This document shows positions 17,761 to 26,504 of a DNA stretch of 64,000 nt, piece by piece. Each line of letters begins with the position of its first letter. Within the stretch, counting starts at the first letter, position 1. The translations under genes were made by a program, and so were the position numbers. Below the pieces are notes generated by a model. That model had not been told where the DNA came from. It saw only the letters and a program-made list of their open reading frames with translations, and searched no databases. The DNA is from Cytobacillus sp. FSL H8-0458 (lineage in GTDB: Bacteria > Bacillota > Bacilli > Bacillales > Cytobacillaceae): NCBI RefSeq assembly GCF_038002165.1, contig NZ_JBBOBR010000001.1, positions 2,604,001-2,668,000 of the forward strand, given 5' to 3'.

Positions 17761-18051
17761 TTAATCGTCCGGATAGTTTACATATTTTTCAGGTTCACTT
17801 TGAATCTGTTTAAGCATTACTTCTATTAATTCACGGGGAAAGCGGCTCTTATTCCGTTCTTCACCCTTTGTATAATGCACATAGTACATTACATCATCTT
17901 TTTCAAAGTGGATATCGGAAATATTATGCTCTTCCGAAAGAATCTCAAGGAACATTCTTTCAGTGTCTGCTGCTGCTGTATCGTCCGGACGATCCTCACA
18001 GACAATTTTTATCGTCAGCCAGTTATACAGTGAATCCTGCAAAGATTTCAT
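17761..18051 (-). CDS. Conserved hypothetical protein downstream of ylaH
   Basis: A 96-residue soluble acidic protein without a recognised domain name. It has a predicted alpha/beta pattern with IKIVCEDRPDDTAAADTE, a central strand DDVMYYVHYTKGEE and a helical FPRELIEVMLKQIQ before an acidic tail. GGGAGAGG lies 5 nt before the ATG. It is 15 nt after ylaH and is the last gene of the typA-ylaH unit, just before a strong terminator. I do not recognise a B. subtilis counterpart at this position. Confidence 0.7.
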   Translation of the reverse strand: MKSLQDSLYNWLTIKIVCEDRPDDTAAADTERMFLEILSEEHNISDIHFEKDDVMYYVHYTKGEERNKSRFPRELIEVMLKQIQSEPEKYVNYPDD

Positions 18052-18066
18052 CTGAGCCTCTCCCTG

Positions 18067-18381
18067 TTATTCCGCCTTTGCCTGTTCCTTCTTTTCCTGG
18101 TTAAGGCGGATTTTGTAAATGATCAAGATTAAGGCAGCCACAACAAGACCTTCAGCTACAGGAAGGAACACTCCAAGAAATGTCAGCATCGTACAGCCTA
18201 AAATCAGGAAAGTGTATATCATAGCTGATTTTAAAATTGGGAGTTTCTTGGCAAATCCTAATTTAAAAACCAATATTGACAGCAGAACAATTGTTATATA
18301 AAGAAGCCACATTCCGGTCGTGGGATTCTCATCGACTTTGAACAAAGCAGCAAAAAAAGACAGGCGCTGTGATACATCCAT
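18067..18381 (-). CDS. ylaH: YlaH-like membrane protein
   Basis: A 104-residue membrane protein with three hydrophobic helices (about 24-42, 50-70, 72-90) and a charged C-terminal tail rich in Lys/Gln/Glu. It matches YlaH, which always follows typA in Bacillus. GGAGG lies about 10 nt before the ATG. It is 28 nt downstream of typA, so almost certainly co-transcribed. Function unknown. Confidence 0.85.
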   Translation of the reverse strand: MDVSQRLSFFAALFKVDENPTTGMWLLYITIVLLSILVFKLGFAKKLPILKSAMIYTFLILGCTMLTFLGVFLPVAEGLVVAALILIIYKIRLNQEKKEQAKAE

Positions 18382-18408
18382 ATCCTTATCTCCTCCCCCT
18401 TCTTAGTC

Positions 18409-20247
18409 TTAGTTAGTTTCAGCGTATTTCTTCTTCTTGGCCATTCTTTCTCTTTCATTCTTATCAAGAAGCTTCTTTCGCAGTCTGATTGACTCAGGAG
18501 TTACTTCAAGCAGCTCATCATCATTCAAGTATTCCAAAGCTTCTTCAAGTGTCATAATACGCGGCTTTTTAATTACATTCGTCTGATCTTTATTAGCAGA
18601 ACGGATGTTGGTCGCATGCTTCACTTTAGTGATGTTGACAGTAAGGTCATTTTCACGAGTATGCTCTCCTACAATCATTCCTTCATAAATTTCAGTTCCC
18701 GGCTCAACGAATATTGTTCCTCGGTCCTCAACTTGCATAATTCCGTATGTGGATGACTTGCCGCTTTCCATAGATACCAGAACACCTTTGCTCCGGCCTC
18801 CGATTTGACCTTTAATTTCAGGCTGGTAGCTGTCAAATGTATGATTGATAATACCATAGCCGCGTGTTAGCGTCATAAATTCTGTGGAGTAGCCGATCAG
18901 TCCGCGGGCAGGGACATTGAATGTCAGTCTTACTTGACCATTGCCGTTATTGACCATATCAAGCATTTCACCTTTACGGGTACCCATAGATTCAATAATT
19001 GATCCAGTATTATCTTCCGGCACATCGATTTGAACACGTTCTACCGGTTCACAGCGAACACCATCAATTTCTCTAATAATTACTTCAGGCTTAGAAACCT
19101 GCAGTTCAAAACCTTCACGGCGCATATTTTCAATTAGGATCGATAAATGCAATTCCCCACGTCCGGATACAACCCAGGCGTCAGGTGAATCTGTATTTTC
19201 AACACGAAGACTTACGTCCGTCTCAAGCTGTGCACGAAGTCTTTCTTCAACTTTTCTTGAAGTAATATATTTGCCTTCTCTACCAGCAAATGGACTATTG
19301 TTAACAAGGAAAGTCATTTGCAGTGTCGGTTCATCAATCCTTAGAACAGGAAGTGCTTCCTGATGCTCAACAGGGCAAACAGTTTCCCCAACGTTAATGT
19401 CTTCCATTCCGGAAACGGCAATAAGGTCTCCAGGATAAGCTTCCTGGATCTCTTCACGCTTCAGCCCAAAGAAACCAAAAATCTTTGTAACCCGGAATTG
19501 CTTAACAGAGCCATCAAGTTTCATTAAGGCAACCTGCTGTCCGACCTTGATTGTCCCCCGGAATACCCGGCCAATTCCAATTCTCCCCACATAATCATTG
19601 TAATCAAGGAGTGCCACCTGGAATTGAAGCGGCTCTTCACGGTTATCAGCAGGTCCAGGAATATGTTCAATGATTGCTTCATAAAGAGAATGCATGTCAT
19701 CATCCTGCTTGTCAGGGCTAACACTTGAAGTTCCCGAAATAGCGGATGCATAGATAACCGGGAATTCAAGCTGATCTTCATCTGCACCCAGTTCAATAAA
19801 CAAATCGATTACCTCGTCAACAACTTCTGTTGGACGGGCAGATGGTTTGTCAATTTTATTTACAACTACGATTGGAGTAAGTTTTTGTTCCAAAGCCTTT
19901 TTAAGAACGAAACGCGTCTGCGGCATACATCCTTCATATGCATCGACAACTAATAATACGCCGTCAACCATTTTCATGATCCGTTCAACTTCTCCGCCGA
20001 AATCGGCATGTCCTGGTGTATCCAGAATGTTGATTCTTGTATCTTTATATTTAACTGCAGTGTTTTTAGCTAAAATCGTAATACCGCGTTCTCTTTCCAG
20101 ATCGTTTGAATCCATCGCACGCTCTTCCACGTGCTCATTTGAACGGAAAGTTCCGGACTGTTTTAAAAGCTCGTCAACCAATGTTGTTTTACCATGGTCA
20201 ACGTGGGCTATAATCGCAATATTTCGAATATCTTCTCTTAATTTCAA
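18409..20247 (-). CDS. typA: Translational GTPase TypA/BipA
   Basis: A 612-residue ribosome-associated GTPase of the EF-G family needed for 50S assembly at low temperature and for stress adaptation. G-domain motifs: G1 AHVDHGKTTL (about 14-23), G3 DTPGHADFGGEVER, G4 NKIDKPSARP and G5 YASAISG. Domains II, III and V follow, ending in the TypA-specific C-terminal domain with basic residues (LRKKLLDKNERERMAKKKK). The start is TTG with AGGAGG 7 nt upstream. It heads a unit with ylaH and a small unknown gene. Confidence 0.96.
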   Translation of the reverse strand: MKLREDIRNIAIIAHVDHGKTTLVDELLKQSGTFRSNEHVEERAMDSNDLERERGITILAKNTAVKYKDTRINILDTPGHADFGGEVERIMKMVDGVLLVVDAYEGCMPQTRFVLKKALEQKLTPIVVVNKIDKPSARPTEVVDEVIDLFIELGADEDQLEFPVIYASAISGTSSVSPDKQDDDMHSLYEAIIEHIPGPADNREEPLQFQVALLDYNDYVGRIGIGRVFRGTIKVGQQVALMKLDGSVKQFRVTKIFGFFGLKREEIQEAYPGDLIAVSGMEDINVGETVCPVEHQEALPVLRIDEPTLQMTFLVNNSPFAGREGKYITSRKVEERLRAQLETDVSLRVENTDSPDAWVVSGRGELHLSILIENMRREGFELQVSKPEVIIREIDGVRCEPVERVQIDVPEDNTGSIIESMGTRKGEMLDMVNNGNGQVRLTFNVPARGLIGYSTEFMTLTRGYGIINHTFDSYQPEIKGQIGGRSKGVLVSMESGKSSTYGIMQVEDRGTIFVEPGTEIYEGMIVGEHTRENDLTVNITKVKHATNIRSANKDQTNVIKKPRIMTLEEALEYLNDDELLEVTPESIRLRKKLLDKNERERMAKKKKYAETN

Positions 20248-20386
20248 AAGATTTCCTCCTATTTATCAAAACTGAATCAAATTCATTTTTCAACATTTTT
20301 CACAACTGATACATTATATCACAATTACTATAGAAACCTAAAAACTTTTTGTGTAAAATAATGTAGAGAAGGAATATTTCTGATAA

Positions 20387-20406
20387 ATTATACTGCTGGG
20401 CAGTAT
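20387..20406. promoter_or_regulatory. Palindrome between divergent typA and ylaF
   Basis: A perfect 7+3+7 palindrome ATACTGC-TGG-GCAGTAT (20390-20406). Its left arm overlaps a consensus TATAAT on the minus strand (20387-20392, towards typA) and TATACT on the plus strand (20389-20394, towards ylaF). The position suits a repressor acting on one or both genes; the factor is unknown. Confidence 0.4.
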
Positions 20407-20464
20407 ATTCTCTACATATTTTTCACCAGTATTCAACTAAATTAATCCTCTTGGGAGTGAAATT

Positions 20465-20650
20465 ATGAAGAAAATCAAGTGGCCTTTATTAGCCTTTGCG
20501 ATAGGAGCAGCTATATGCATGATGGGTATTGGCGTTGCGGTGGCTGAAAGAAGCATTTTTGGGGTTATCCTGGCCATCATCGCTTTAATATTTGTGATGG
20601 GATATGGTTTTAAGACTAAGAAGAAAATGAGAGAAGAGGGTTTGTTATAA
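20465..20650 (+). CDS. ylaF: YlaF family small membrane protein (DUF5325)
   Basis: A 61-residue protein with two membrane helices (about 6-27 and 31-49) separated by a short AERS turn and ending in a basic KTKKKMREEG tail. Size, sequence and location opposite typA match YlaF. GGGAGTG lies 6 nt before the ATG. Function unknown. Confidence 0.85.
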   Translation: MKKIKWPLLAFAIGAAICMMGIGVAVAERSIFGVILAIIALIFVMGYGFKTKKKMREEGLL

Positions 20651-20653
20651 TTT

Positions 20654-20683
20654 AAAGCTGCAGCGATGGCTGCAGCTTTTTTC
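20654..20683 (+). terminator. Terminator of ylaF
   Basis: AAAGCTGCAG/CTGCAGCTTT stem with a 6-base loop followed by a T-run, four bases after the ylaF stop. Confidence 0.87.
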
Positions 20684-21152
20684 ATATTAATGGACAGACC
20701 ATTATTAAAAATTCCCGGCCATCGTCGGAAGTCTCCGTCTTAAACTGCTCAAATCCGGAATCAGATAAAAAGTAAATCCATTTGTTCCGATTTTCAGGGA
20801 CACCCGCAAAGAAAGACTTTTCGCCTTTCTTCTTTAATTCATCTGTCAACAGTTCTATAACCTTTGTTCCGATTCCTTTTCGTCGCATTTCTTTTTTAAC
20901 CAGGATCGTACCGAGCCATGGCTTCCGGTTAGAAGGGGATAAATTCACATGGAAAGTGACGGCTGTTCGTTCTCCGTTAAGACGCCAAATTCTCCATTCC
21001 CCATTCAATTCCTGATGCCTGGCCATATAATTGCACATGTTATTCCCGCACTTCTCTTCTTCTTCCCAGTCTGTGCTATCCTTGATGACTTCTAAAATAA
21101 ATGGCAGGTCTTCCTCTGTGAACTTGCTGCTTGATAGGTTACCAATTGCCAT
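20682..21152 (-). CDS. GNAT family N-acetyltransferase
   Basis: A 156-residue GNAT enzyme. The acetyl-CoA binding motif A is visible as TILVKKEMRRKGIGTKVIE (about 84-102; R-x-x-G-I-G), and the C-terminal part has the typical YFLSDSGFEQ aromatic turn. The acceptor is unknown; it could be a small molecule or a protein N-terminus. The start overlaps the end of the suhB-like gene by 14 bp, so the two are translated from the same message. Confidence 0.85.
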   Translation of the reverse strand: MAIGNLSSSKFTEEDLPFILEVIKDSTDWEEEEKCGNNMCNYMARHQELNGEWRIWRLNGERTAVTFHVNLSPSNRKPWLGTILVKKEMRRKGIGTKVIELLTDELKKKGEKSFFAGVPENRNKWIYFLSDSGFEQFKTETSDDGREFLIMVCPLI

Positions 21153-21939
21153 TTTTTAAGTATTCTTTCATAATTTGCTGATGCAGCCCTGGCTTAGAGA
21201 CAAATACAGAATTGTTTTCAAGGTAGTTCAGCTGCTCGCCTTTAACGGTTGTCGCAATTCCTCCCAATTCTTCAATCATAATCACACCCGCAGCGAAATC
21301 CCAGGGGGCCAGACGCATGGTTATGTATGCATCAACTCTCCCGGATGCTATATATGCCATTTCCATTGCTGCTGAACCGTAGGATCGGGTTCCCCTTGCA
21401 TTTCGAACAAGTGGAGCCAGCAGTGATGGATCAATCCTTCTATTTTCGGTAACCCATGTAGCATTCAATCCAATGATCGCTTTTGACACATCCGTGTCAT
21501 TTAAGGGAGGCAGTTCCAAATCATTCATGAATACACCATGCCCCTTCATGCAATGATATAACTCGTCATGAACTACATCATATATTAATCCGATTTTGCC
21601 TTTTCCATTTTCATAAATACCAACCGAAATGGCGAAGTTTCTCTGCTGATGAACAAAGTTCATTGTTCCGTCAATCGGATCAATAATCCAGACGACTCCA
21701 TCCAGGTCGCTTAGCTTATCCCCAAAGCCTTCTTCACCAAGGATCCGGTGCTCAGGGTATTTTTCATTTATTTTCTTTATGAAGAATTGTTCTGTTTCCT
21801 GATCTATATCGGTAACTAAATCATTCGCATTTGACTTGGTGGTTATGGTCAGAGTTTTGCTGAAAGATTTTTTAATATTCCCGCCCGCCTCTTTAATCAA
21901 AGCTTTGGCATATGTATGAATCTCACTCCAATTTGTCAT
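21139..21939 (-). CDS. suhB: Inositol monophosphatase family protein YktC (SuhB-like)
   Basis: A 266-residue Mg2+-dependent phosphatase. All family motifs are present: ILGEEGFGD (metal-binding Glu), WIIDPIDGTMNFVH (metal and phosphate site), and APWDFAAGVIMIEELGG in the C-terminal half. It hydrolyses inositol-1-phosphate or related sugar phosphates. The position next to yktB and yktA agrees with B. subtilis YktC. It overlaps the following GNAT gene by 14 bp. Confidence 0.9.
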   Translation of the reverse strand: MTNWSEIHTYAKALIKEAGGNIKKSFSKTLTITTKSNANDLVTDIDQETEQFFIKKINEKYPEHRILGEEGFGDKLSDLDGVVWIIDPIDGTMNFVHQQRNFAISVGIYENGKGKIGLIYDVVHDELYHCMKGHGVFMNDLELPPLNDTDVSKAIIGLNATWVTENRRIDPSLLAPLVRNARGTRSYGSAAMEMAYIASGRVDAYITMRLAPWDFAAGVIMIEELGGIATTVKGEQLNYLENNSVFVSKPGLHQQIMKEYLKNGNW

Positions 21940-22086
21940 GGGTCAGCCCTCCGGATAGTGATAGCATTAAAATATAACTAGCTTAAATGAATTAGCAAGG
22001 TTCTTCAAGTTATATACTCTCCAATGATAGGGTTATCATTTCCGTGTGAATAATTATTTATTGAAGACCGGCCGTGATTTTTTTAT

Positions 22087-22130
22087 TAAAAATAATAAAC
22101 GAACCCCTCAAAGCATCACGGAGTTCGTTT
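22087..22130 (-). terminator. Terminator of the ykzI-like gene
   Basis: AAACGAAC (22097-22104) pairs with GTTCGTTT (22123-22130); on the minus strand an ATTATTTTTAA tract follows. Confidence 0.7.
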
Positions 22131-22189
22131 CTAATTATTCCTTCTTATTTGCATTTTCTCTGCCTTTTCTCCTTTATCGACAATTCATC

Positions 22190-22384
22190 TTATAATGCTT
22201 TTAATCTAAGAAGTTCCTGCCTGATTTTTTCCAGCTTTAATTTAGATTGTTTTTGAAGGTCTTCATTTTTTTCTGACATGGCATCAAACAAAGTAGCCAG
22301 CTCATAGTCCATTTCCAGCCTTAATACCGCTGTTCTTTCCCTATCACCATTTTTCTTTTTCACTGTATTCATTAGTTGTTTCAT
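22190..22384 (-). CDS. ykzI: Small conserved protein, probable YkzI
   Basis: A 64-residue highly charged, probably helical protein (coiled-coil-like pattern in MSEKNEDLQKQSKLKLEKIR and the leucine-rich C-terminus). The location between yktB and yktC/suhB fits B. subtilis ykzI; the assignment is mainly by position. ATG at 22384 is preferred (GGGGTG about 9 nt upstream); a TTG at 22405 would extend it by seven residues. Function unknown. Confidence 0.65.
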   Translation of the reverse strand: MKQLMNTVKKKNGDRERTAVLRLEMDYELATLFDAMSEKNEDLQKQSKLKLEKIRQELLRLKAL

Positions 22385-22579
22385 TAGACAGTACACCCCT
22401 TCCAAAAGTGTTTAATTTTCTGACTATTTTTACTTTTATCATATGAAGGACAATTCTCAGTTGCAACTAATTTGTGCGATAACCTAAAACTTTATTTCAC
22501 CCATTCTATAGAGCTTTAAATTTTTGGATTGTACCCGGTTATGCTACAATATTTGACAAAGCATACAGGAGGTCAGCTT

Positions 22580-23200
22580 ATGTCTTTTTCCGGTTTTACA
22601 AACGATGATTTTGATGTCTTTAAAATAGATGGATTGGATGAAAGAATGGACAGGTTAAAATCTGTTATTAGGCCTAAATTAGAAGAATTGGGCCGCCATT
22701 TTGCACCATCCCTCTCAAACCTGTCAGGAGATGAAATGTTCCCTCATGTTGCCAAACATGCCAGGAGAACAAAGAATCCGCCAAATGATACTTGGGTCGC
22801 ATTTGCAAGCAATGCGAGAGGGTATAAAATGCTTCCACATTTCCAGATAGGATTATGGGAAACGCATGTATTTATCTGGTTTGCCATTATCTATGAAGCA
22901 CCAGATAAAACTGCTGCAGGCAAGTTATTTGAGAACAGCCTGGACAAAATTTATAAAGAAATACCCAACGATTATGTCTGGTCTGGCGACCATACAAAAC
23001 CAGATGCTGTTATGCATGAGCAAATGGACAAGAAAGAATTGAGATCCATGTTTCAGCGTCTGCAAAATATTAAGAAAGCGGAAATTCTTTGCGGCTATCA
23101 TATTTCTCGAGAAGATGCCGTTCGCATGTCACCTGATCAGTTTATTGAAAAAGCTGAATCTGTATTTAGAAATTTATTACCCCTATACAAATTGGCATAA
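22580..23200 (+). CDS. yktB: YktB family protein (DUF1054, UPF0637)
   Basis: A 206-residue soluble protein covering the full DUF1054 family. Conserved stretches: FSGFTNDDFDVFKIDGLDERM, HVAKHARRTKNPPNDTWVAF, and GLWETHVFIWFAIIYEAP. The structure class is known but the function is not. ATG at 22580 has AGGAGGT 6 nt upstream, making the longer frame from 22529 unlikely. It is monocistronic with a strong terminator. Confidence 0.9.
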   Translation: MSFSGFTNDDFDVFKIDGLDERMDRLKSVIRPKLEELGRHFAPSLSNLSGDEMFPHVAKHARRTKNPPNDTWVAFASNARGYKMLPHFQIGLWETHVFIWFAIIYEAPDKTAAGKLFENSLDKIYKEIPNDYVWSGDHTKPDAVMHEQMDKKELRSMFQRLQNIKKAEILCGYHISREDAVRMSPDQFIEKAESVFRNLLPLYKLA

Positions 23201-23231
23201 ACATGTTTTGCAGAATGTGGATTTGGCAGTA

Positions 23232-23271
23232 AAAAAACAAAACCTTCAGCAAGTTGAAGGTTTTGTTTTTT
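23232..23271. terminator. Bidirectional terminator, yktB / yktA
   Basis: A perfect 17-bp inverted repeat (23232-23248, 23255-23271) with A/T-rich ends and a 6-base loop between the convergent genes. Confidence 0.9.
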
Positions 23272-23278
23272 TCAAAGT

Positions 23279-23554
23279 CTATTTCTGCATTTTTAATTTG
23301 TCCCCGGCTGAACGTTCTTTTGCCAATTTTACTGTCCTGTAGGAAGAATAGCCGCTTTGTTCTTCAAAATCATCGCAGATGTTTTTCTCCTGAGCTTTGC
23401 CCGGAACGATTTCCTTGAAGCGTCTATATGCATTCATGAATTGTTCCCGGTCAATTCCTTTTTCGTATGCCATTTCAATGCTTTCAAAATATTTTATAAC
23501 ATCCACTATTTCTTCTGTTGACCAATCCTGGTCAATCGGGTATTGATATTCCAT
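23279..23554 (-). CDS. yktA: YktA family protein (UPF0223)
   Basis: A 91-residue soluble, mostly helical protein. The family core [20 protein letters not shown] and [19 protein letters not shown], followed by [14 protein letters not shown], identifies UPF0223/YktA. Function unknown. A GAGGTGA-like site lies just before the ATG. It has its own terminator and is convergent with yktB. Confidence 0.9.
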   Translation of the reverse strand: MEYQYPIDQDWSTEEIVDVIKYFESIEMAYEKGIDREQFMNAYRRFKEIVPGKAQEKNICDDFEEQSGYSSYRTVKLAKERSAGDKLKMQK

Positions 23555-23596
23555 TATCTTTCACCTCATTTATGATATTCATGATGCATGTTATTA

Positions 23597-24556
23597 TTAA
23601 TTAGACCATTTTCCCCTGATGGTTTCACCTTCTGCAATAACCCGCTCAAATAGTTCTTCCACAGAGGGGATATCTTTAATTAATCCCATAACTTGTCCAG
23701 CCCATGCAAACCCTTCCTGATCTTTCCCTTCATATATATATTTCTTATTAGCATTCCCGCTAATGTAATCTTTTAACTGCTCATAGCCGCCGTTTTGTTT
23801 TTCGATTTCCAGAATCTTATCCGACCATGAGTTCGCAATCACCCGTGCAGGTGCACCTATAGTTCTTTTAATGACAACTGTGTCATTTTCTGTTCCTTCG
23901 ACTAAGCGATTTTTATATAATTCAGATGCATGGACGCATTCCTTTGTTGCAACAAATCTTGTCCCCATCTCAATACCCTCTGCTCCAAGACTTAATGCTG
24001 CCATCAGCCCCCTGCCGTCTCCGATTCCTCCTGAGGCAATCACAGGTATGGAGACAGCATCAGCCACCTGAGGAACGAGTATGAAGGTTCCAATATCATC
24101 CCTGCCTAAATGCCCGCCGCCTTCCTGCCCTACAACCATCACTGCGTCTGCACCAAGCTCCTCCGCCTTTACTGCCTGCCTTTTTGCTGCCACAAGAACA
24201 AGCTTCTTAACATTTACACCCTTTAGTTGATCAAAGATAGGTGCAGGATTGCCTCCTGTCATAGAAATAACCGGAACTTCTTCTTCAATGGCTATATCCA
24301 GATAATCAGAGAATGGCCTTCCATGCTGCCCAATAGCAAAATTAACCCCAAATGGCTTACCTGTCAATTTCTTAACCTTTTGAATCTCGTCTCTTAATTT
24401 TTCCGGGCTGCTGAGGGACATTGCGGTAATCTGCCCTAAACCTCCTGCATTTGAAACAGCTGCAGCCAAATCTGAATAGGCAAGATGCGCAAGTCCGCCC
24501 TGTATAATTGGATATTTAATTTTCAGTAATTCTGTCACACGTGTATTCCATTTCAT
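23597..24556 (-). CDS. Nitronate monooxygenase / FabK-like FMN enzyme
   Basis: A 319-residue TIM-barrel flavoprotein of the 2-nitropropane dioxygenase family. FMN-binding signatures are QGGLAHLAYSDLAAAVSNAGG, VGQEGGGHLGRDDIG, and IPVIASGGIGDGRGLMAAL with LGAEGIEMGTRF. The family includes nitronate monooxygenases, which detoxify propionate-3-nitronate, and FabK-type enoyl reductases; the absence of fatty-acid genes nearby favours the former, with no proof. GGAGGG lies 7 nt before the ATG. It is divergent from speA. Confidence 0.82.
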   Translation of the reverse strand: MKWNTRVTELLKIKYPIIQGGLAHLAYSDLAAAVSNAGGLGQITAMSLSSPEKLRDEIQKVKKLTGKPFGVNFAIGQHGRPFSDYLDIAIEEEVPVISMTGGNPAPIFDQLKGVNVKKLVLVAAKRQAVKAEELGADAVMVVGQEGGGHLGRDDIGTFILVPQVADAVSIPVIASGGIGDGRGLMAALSLGAEGIEMGTRFVATKECVHASELYKNRLVEGTENDTVVIKRTIGAPARVIANSWSDKILEIEKQNGGYEQLKDYISGNANKKYIYEGKDQEGFAWAGQVMGLIKDIPSVEELFERVIAEGETIRGKWSN

Positions 24557-24797
24557 TTATGTACCCTCCATTTCTTCATAACTTTTATTTCGATTTATAT
24601 GGTTTAAATTCCTGTTAACTTCTAAAACTAAACCGGAACTGAAATGTGAAGGCGAATGTCCGGAAACAACAGGCTTTAACAGAATAAAAAACCAATAGAA
24701 CTTTCTATGCAAAGGGATTGAATAATGCTATAATGCAAATGTTTTAAATCAGCTTGAGCTTTTTGAAATATTATTATTAAAGAGGTGTGGGAATAAG

Positions 24798-26267
24798 TTG
24801 TCTCAATACAAAACACCGTTATTCAGCGGTTTGCTTGCACACGCAAAAAAGGATCCTGTACAGTTTCATATACCCGGCCATAAAAAAGGAGCGGGGATCG
24901 ATCCGGAATTCAGGGAATATATTGGTGATAATGCACTTGCCATTGATTTGATCAATATTGGCCCGCTTGATGACCTCCATCAGCCAAAAGGCATTATTAA
25001 AGAAGCCCAGGATCTTGCAGCTGAGGCCTTTGGAGCGGACAAAACATTCTTTTCAGTTCAAGGAACAAGCGGAGCCATCATGACCATGGTTATGGCTGTC
25101 TGCGGCCCCGGGGATAAAATTATTGTTCCGAGAAATGTTCATAAATCAGTCATGTCTGCCATTGTTTTTTCAGGCGCAACTCCTATCTTTATTCATCCTG
25201 AAATTGATGAAAACCTCGGCATATCTCATGGGATTACAACTGAATCAGTATCTAAAGCCCTTGAACTTCATCCGGACGCAAAAGGGGTATTAGTCATTAA
25301 CCCTACTTATTTCGGGGTTTCGGCAGATTTGAAGAAAATCGTCGAAATTGCACATTCTTACAATGTGCCCGTACTTGTGGATGAAGCCCATGGTGTGCAT
25401 ATTCATTTTCATGATGAGCTGCCCTTATCCGCTATGCAGGCAGGTGCTGATTTAGCCGCAACATCTGTACACAAACTGGGCGGGTCCATGACGCAAAGTT
25501 CAATTTTAAATATGAAAGGGAATCTTGTTTCGGCCAAAAGGGTTCAATCCATTTTAAGCATGCTGACAACAACTTCCACTTCCTATTTATTGCTCGCCTC
25601 CCTGGATGTTGCCAGGAAACGTCTGGCTACAGAGGGCAAGGAACTCATTCAAAAGACGATTGATTTGGCCCAATCGATTCGCCGCAGCATCAATGAGATT
25701 GACCGGCTCTATTGTGTCGGTGAAGAAATCCTGGAAACCAAAGCGGCGCATGACTACGATCCGACCAAATTGATTATTTCAGTCAAAGAGCTTGGCATGA
25801 ATGGTTTCGATGTGGAGAATTGGCTTCGGGAACATCATAATATTGAAGTAGAAATGTCTGATTTATATAATATCCTTTGCATTGTTACCCCTGGTGACTC
25901 TGAACGGGAAGCCGATATTTTAGTTTCTGCTCTTGCCGAACTCGCCAGTGAGCGCAAAGGGAATACTGAAAAGCTTGAAACTCAAGTGCTTCTCCCTGAT
26001 ATTCCCGTTTTATCTCTTACACCTCGTGACGCATTTTATGCTGATACAGAGCTTGTTCCATTCGACGAGTCTGAGGGCAGAATAATTGCTGAATTCATTA
26101 TGGTTTATCCGCCTGGGATACCTATTTTTATTCCGGGAGAAATCATAACCGGGGAAAACCTTCGTTATATAAAAACGAACATGGAAGCTGGACTGCCGGT
26201 TCAGGGACCAGAGGATTATGATTTCAAGTATCTTCGCGTTATTGAAGAGCACAGAGCCATCAGATAA
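24798..26267 (+). CDS. speA: Biosynthetic arginine decarboxylase SpeA (PLP, Orn/Lys/Arg group)
   Basis: A 489-residue PLP-dependent decarboxylase of the Orn/Lys/Arg group III fold. The PLP lysine lies in ATSVHKLGGSMTQSS (about residue 226); nearby are the VDEAHGVH cofactor Asp/His motif and HIPGHKKGAGIDPEF at the N-terminus. In B. subtilis SpeA starts polyamine synthesis by making agmatine from arginine; lysine specificity cannot be excluded from sequence alone. The start is TTG with AGAGGTG about 10 nt upstream. It is convergent with the SR1-like gene and shares its terminator. Confidence 0.9.
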   Translation: MSQYKTPLFSGLLAHAKKDPVQFHIPGHKKGAGIDPEFREYIGDNALAIDLINIGPLDDLHQPKGIIKEAQDLAAEAFGADKTFFSVQGTSGAIMTMVMAVCGPGDKIIVPRNVHKSVMSAIVFSGATPIFIHPEIDENLGISHGITTESVSKALELHPDAKGVLVINPTYFGVSADLKKIVEIAHSYNVPVLVDEAHGVHIHFHDELPLSAMQAGADLAATSVHKLGGSMTQSSILNMKGNLVSAKRVQSILSMLTTTSTSYLLLASLDVARKRLATEGKELIQKTIDLAQSIRRSINEIDRLYCVGEEILETKAAHDYDPTKLIISVKELGMNGFDVENWLREHHNIEVEMSDLYNILCIVTPGDSEREADILVSALAELASERKGNTEKLETQVLLPDIPVLSLTPRDAFYADTELVPFDESEGRIIAEFIMVYPPGIPIFIPGEIITGENLRYIKTNMEAGLPVQGPEDYDFKYLRVIEEHRAIR

Positions 26268-26271
26268 ATGC

Positions 26272-26302
26272 AAAAGAGCCTTCCAATTAGGAAGGCTCTT
26301 TT
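26272..26302. terminator. Shared terminator of speA and the SR1-like RNA
   Basis: AAAAGAGCCTTCC (26272-26284) pairs perfectly with 26290-26302 around a 5-base loop; T-rich on the plus strand and T-run on the minus strand. It ends both transcripts. Confidence 0.9.
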
Positions 26303-26314
26303 TATGATTAACGG

Positions 26315-26443
26315 CTATTTGTTTGTCTTCTCTGTTTTTTCTCCGTCACAGCAATTGCATTTTTTTGAATATAATACAGTTACTTTTTCATCCTCAAAGT
26401 GATCAATAGTTGAATTGCAAGCCTGGCATACGATTGTACCCAT
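26315..26443 (-). CDS. GapA-binding peptide SR1P
   Basis: A 42-residue peptide starting MGTIVCQACNSTIDHFEDEK, followed by VTVLYSKKCNCCDGE. The N-terminal MGTIVCQ-CN and FEDEKVT-LY are shared with B. subtilis SR1P (39 residues) as I remember it, and it has four or five cysteines in CxxC and CxCC arrangements, suggesting metal binding. GGAG lies 9 nt before the ATG. In B. subtilis SR1P binds GapA, stabilises gapA mRNA and promotes RNase J1 activity. The C-terminal tail (GEKTEKTNK) differs from B. subtilis. Confidence 0.88.
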   Translation of the reverse strand: MGTIVCQACNSTIDHFEDEKVTVLYSKKCNCCDGEKTEKTNK

Positions 26444-26480
26444 CTTTTCATTCTCCTTTTCAATGAGTTTTATTGTAATT

Positions 26481-26494
26481 TGAAAGCGCTTTAT
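26481..26494. promoter_or_regulatory. Catabolite-responsive element (CcpA site) at the SR1-like promoter
   Basis: TGAAAGCGCTTTAT fits the cre consensus core TGNAANCGNWNNC except at the 13th position and has a perfect AAAGCGCTTT palindrome. It lies just downstream of the predicted start point, a repressing position. SR1 in B. subtilis is weakly CcpA-repressed. Confidence 0.65.
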
Positions 26495-26504
26495 CTTTAA
26501 ATCT

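Larger units (their letters stand above)
26272..26498 (-). ncRNA. SR1-like dual-function regulatory RNA
   Basis: The interval from a predicted start near 26498 to the shared terminator is about 225 nt, close to the 205 nt of B. subtilis SR1, and it encodes an SR1P homologue. It also lies next to speA, as in B. subtilis. There SR1 pairs with ahrC mRNA to restrain arginine catabolism and encodes SR1P. The exact 5' end is inferred from the promoter and the base-pairing segment to ahrC was not tested. Confidence 0.7.
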
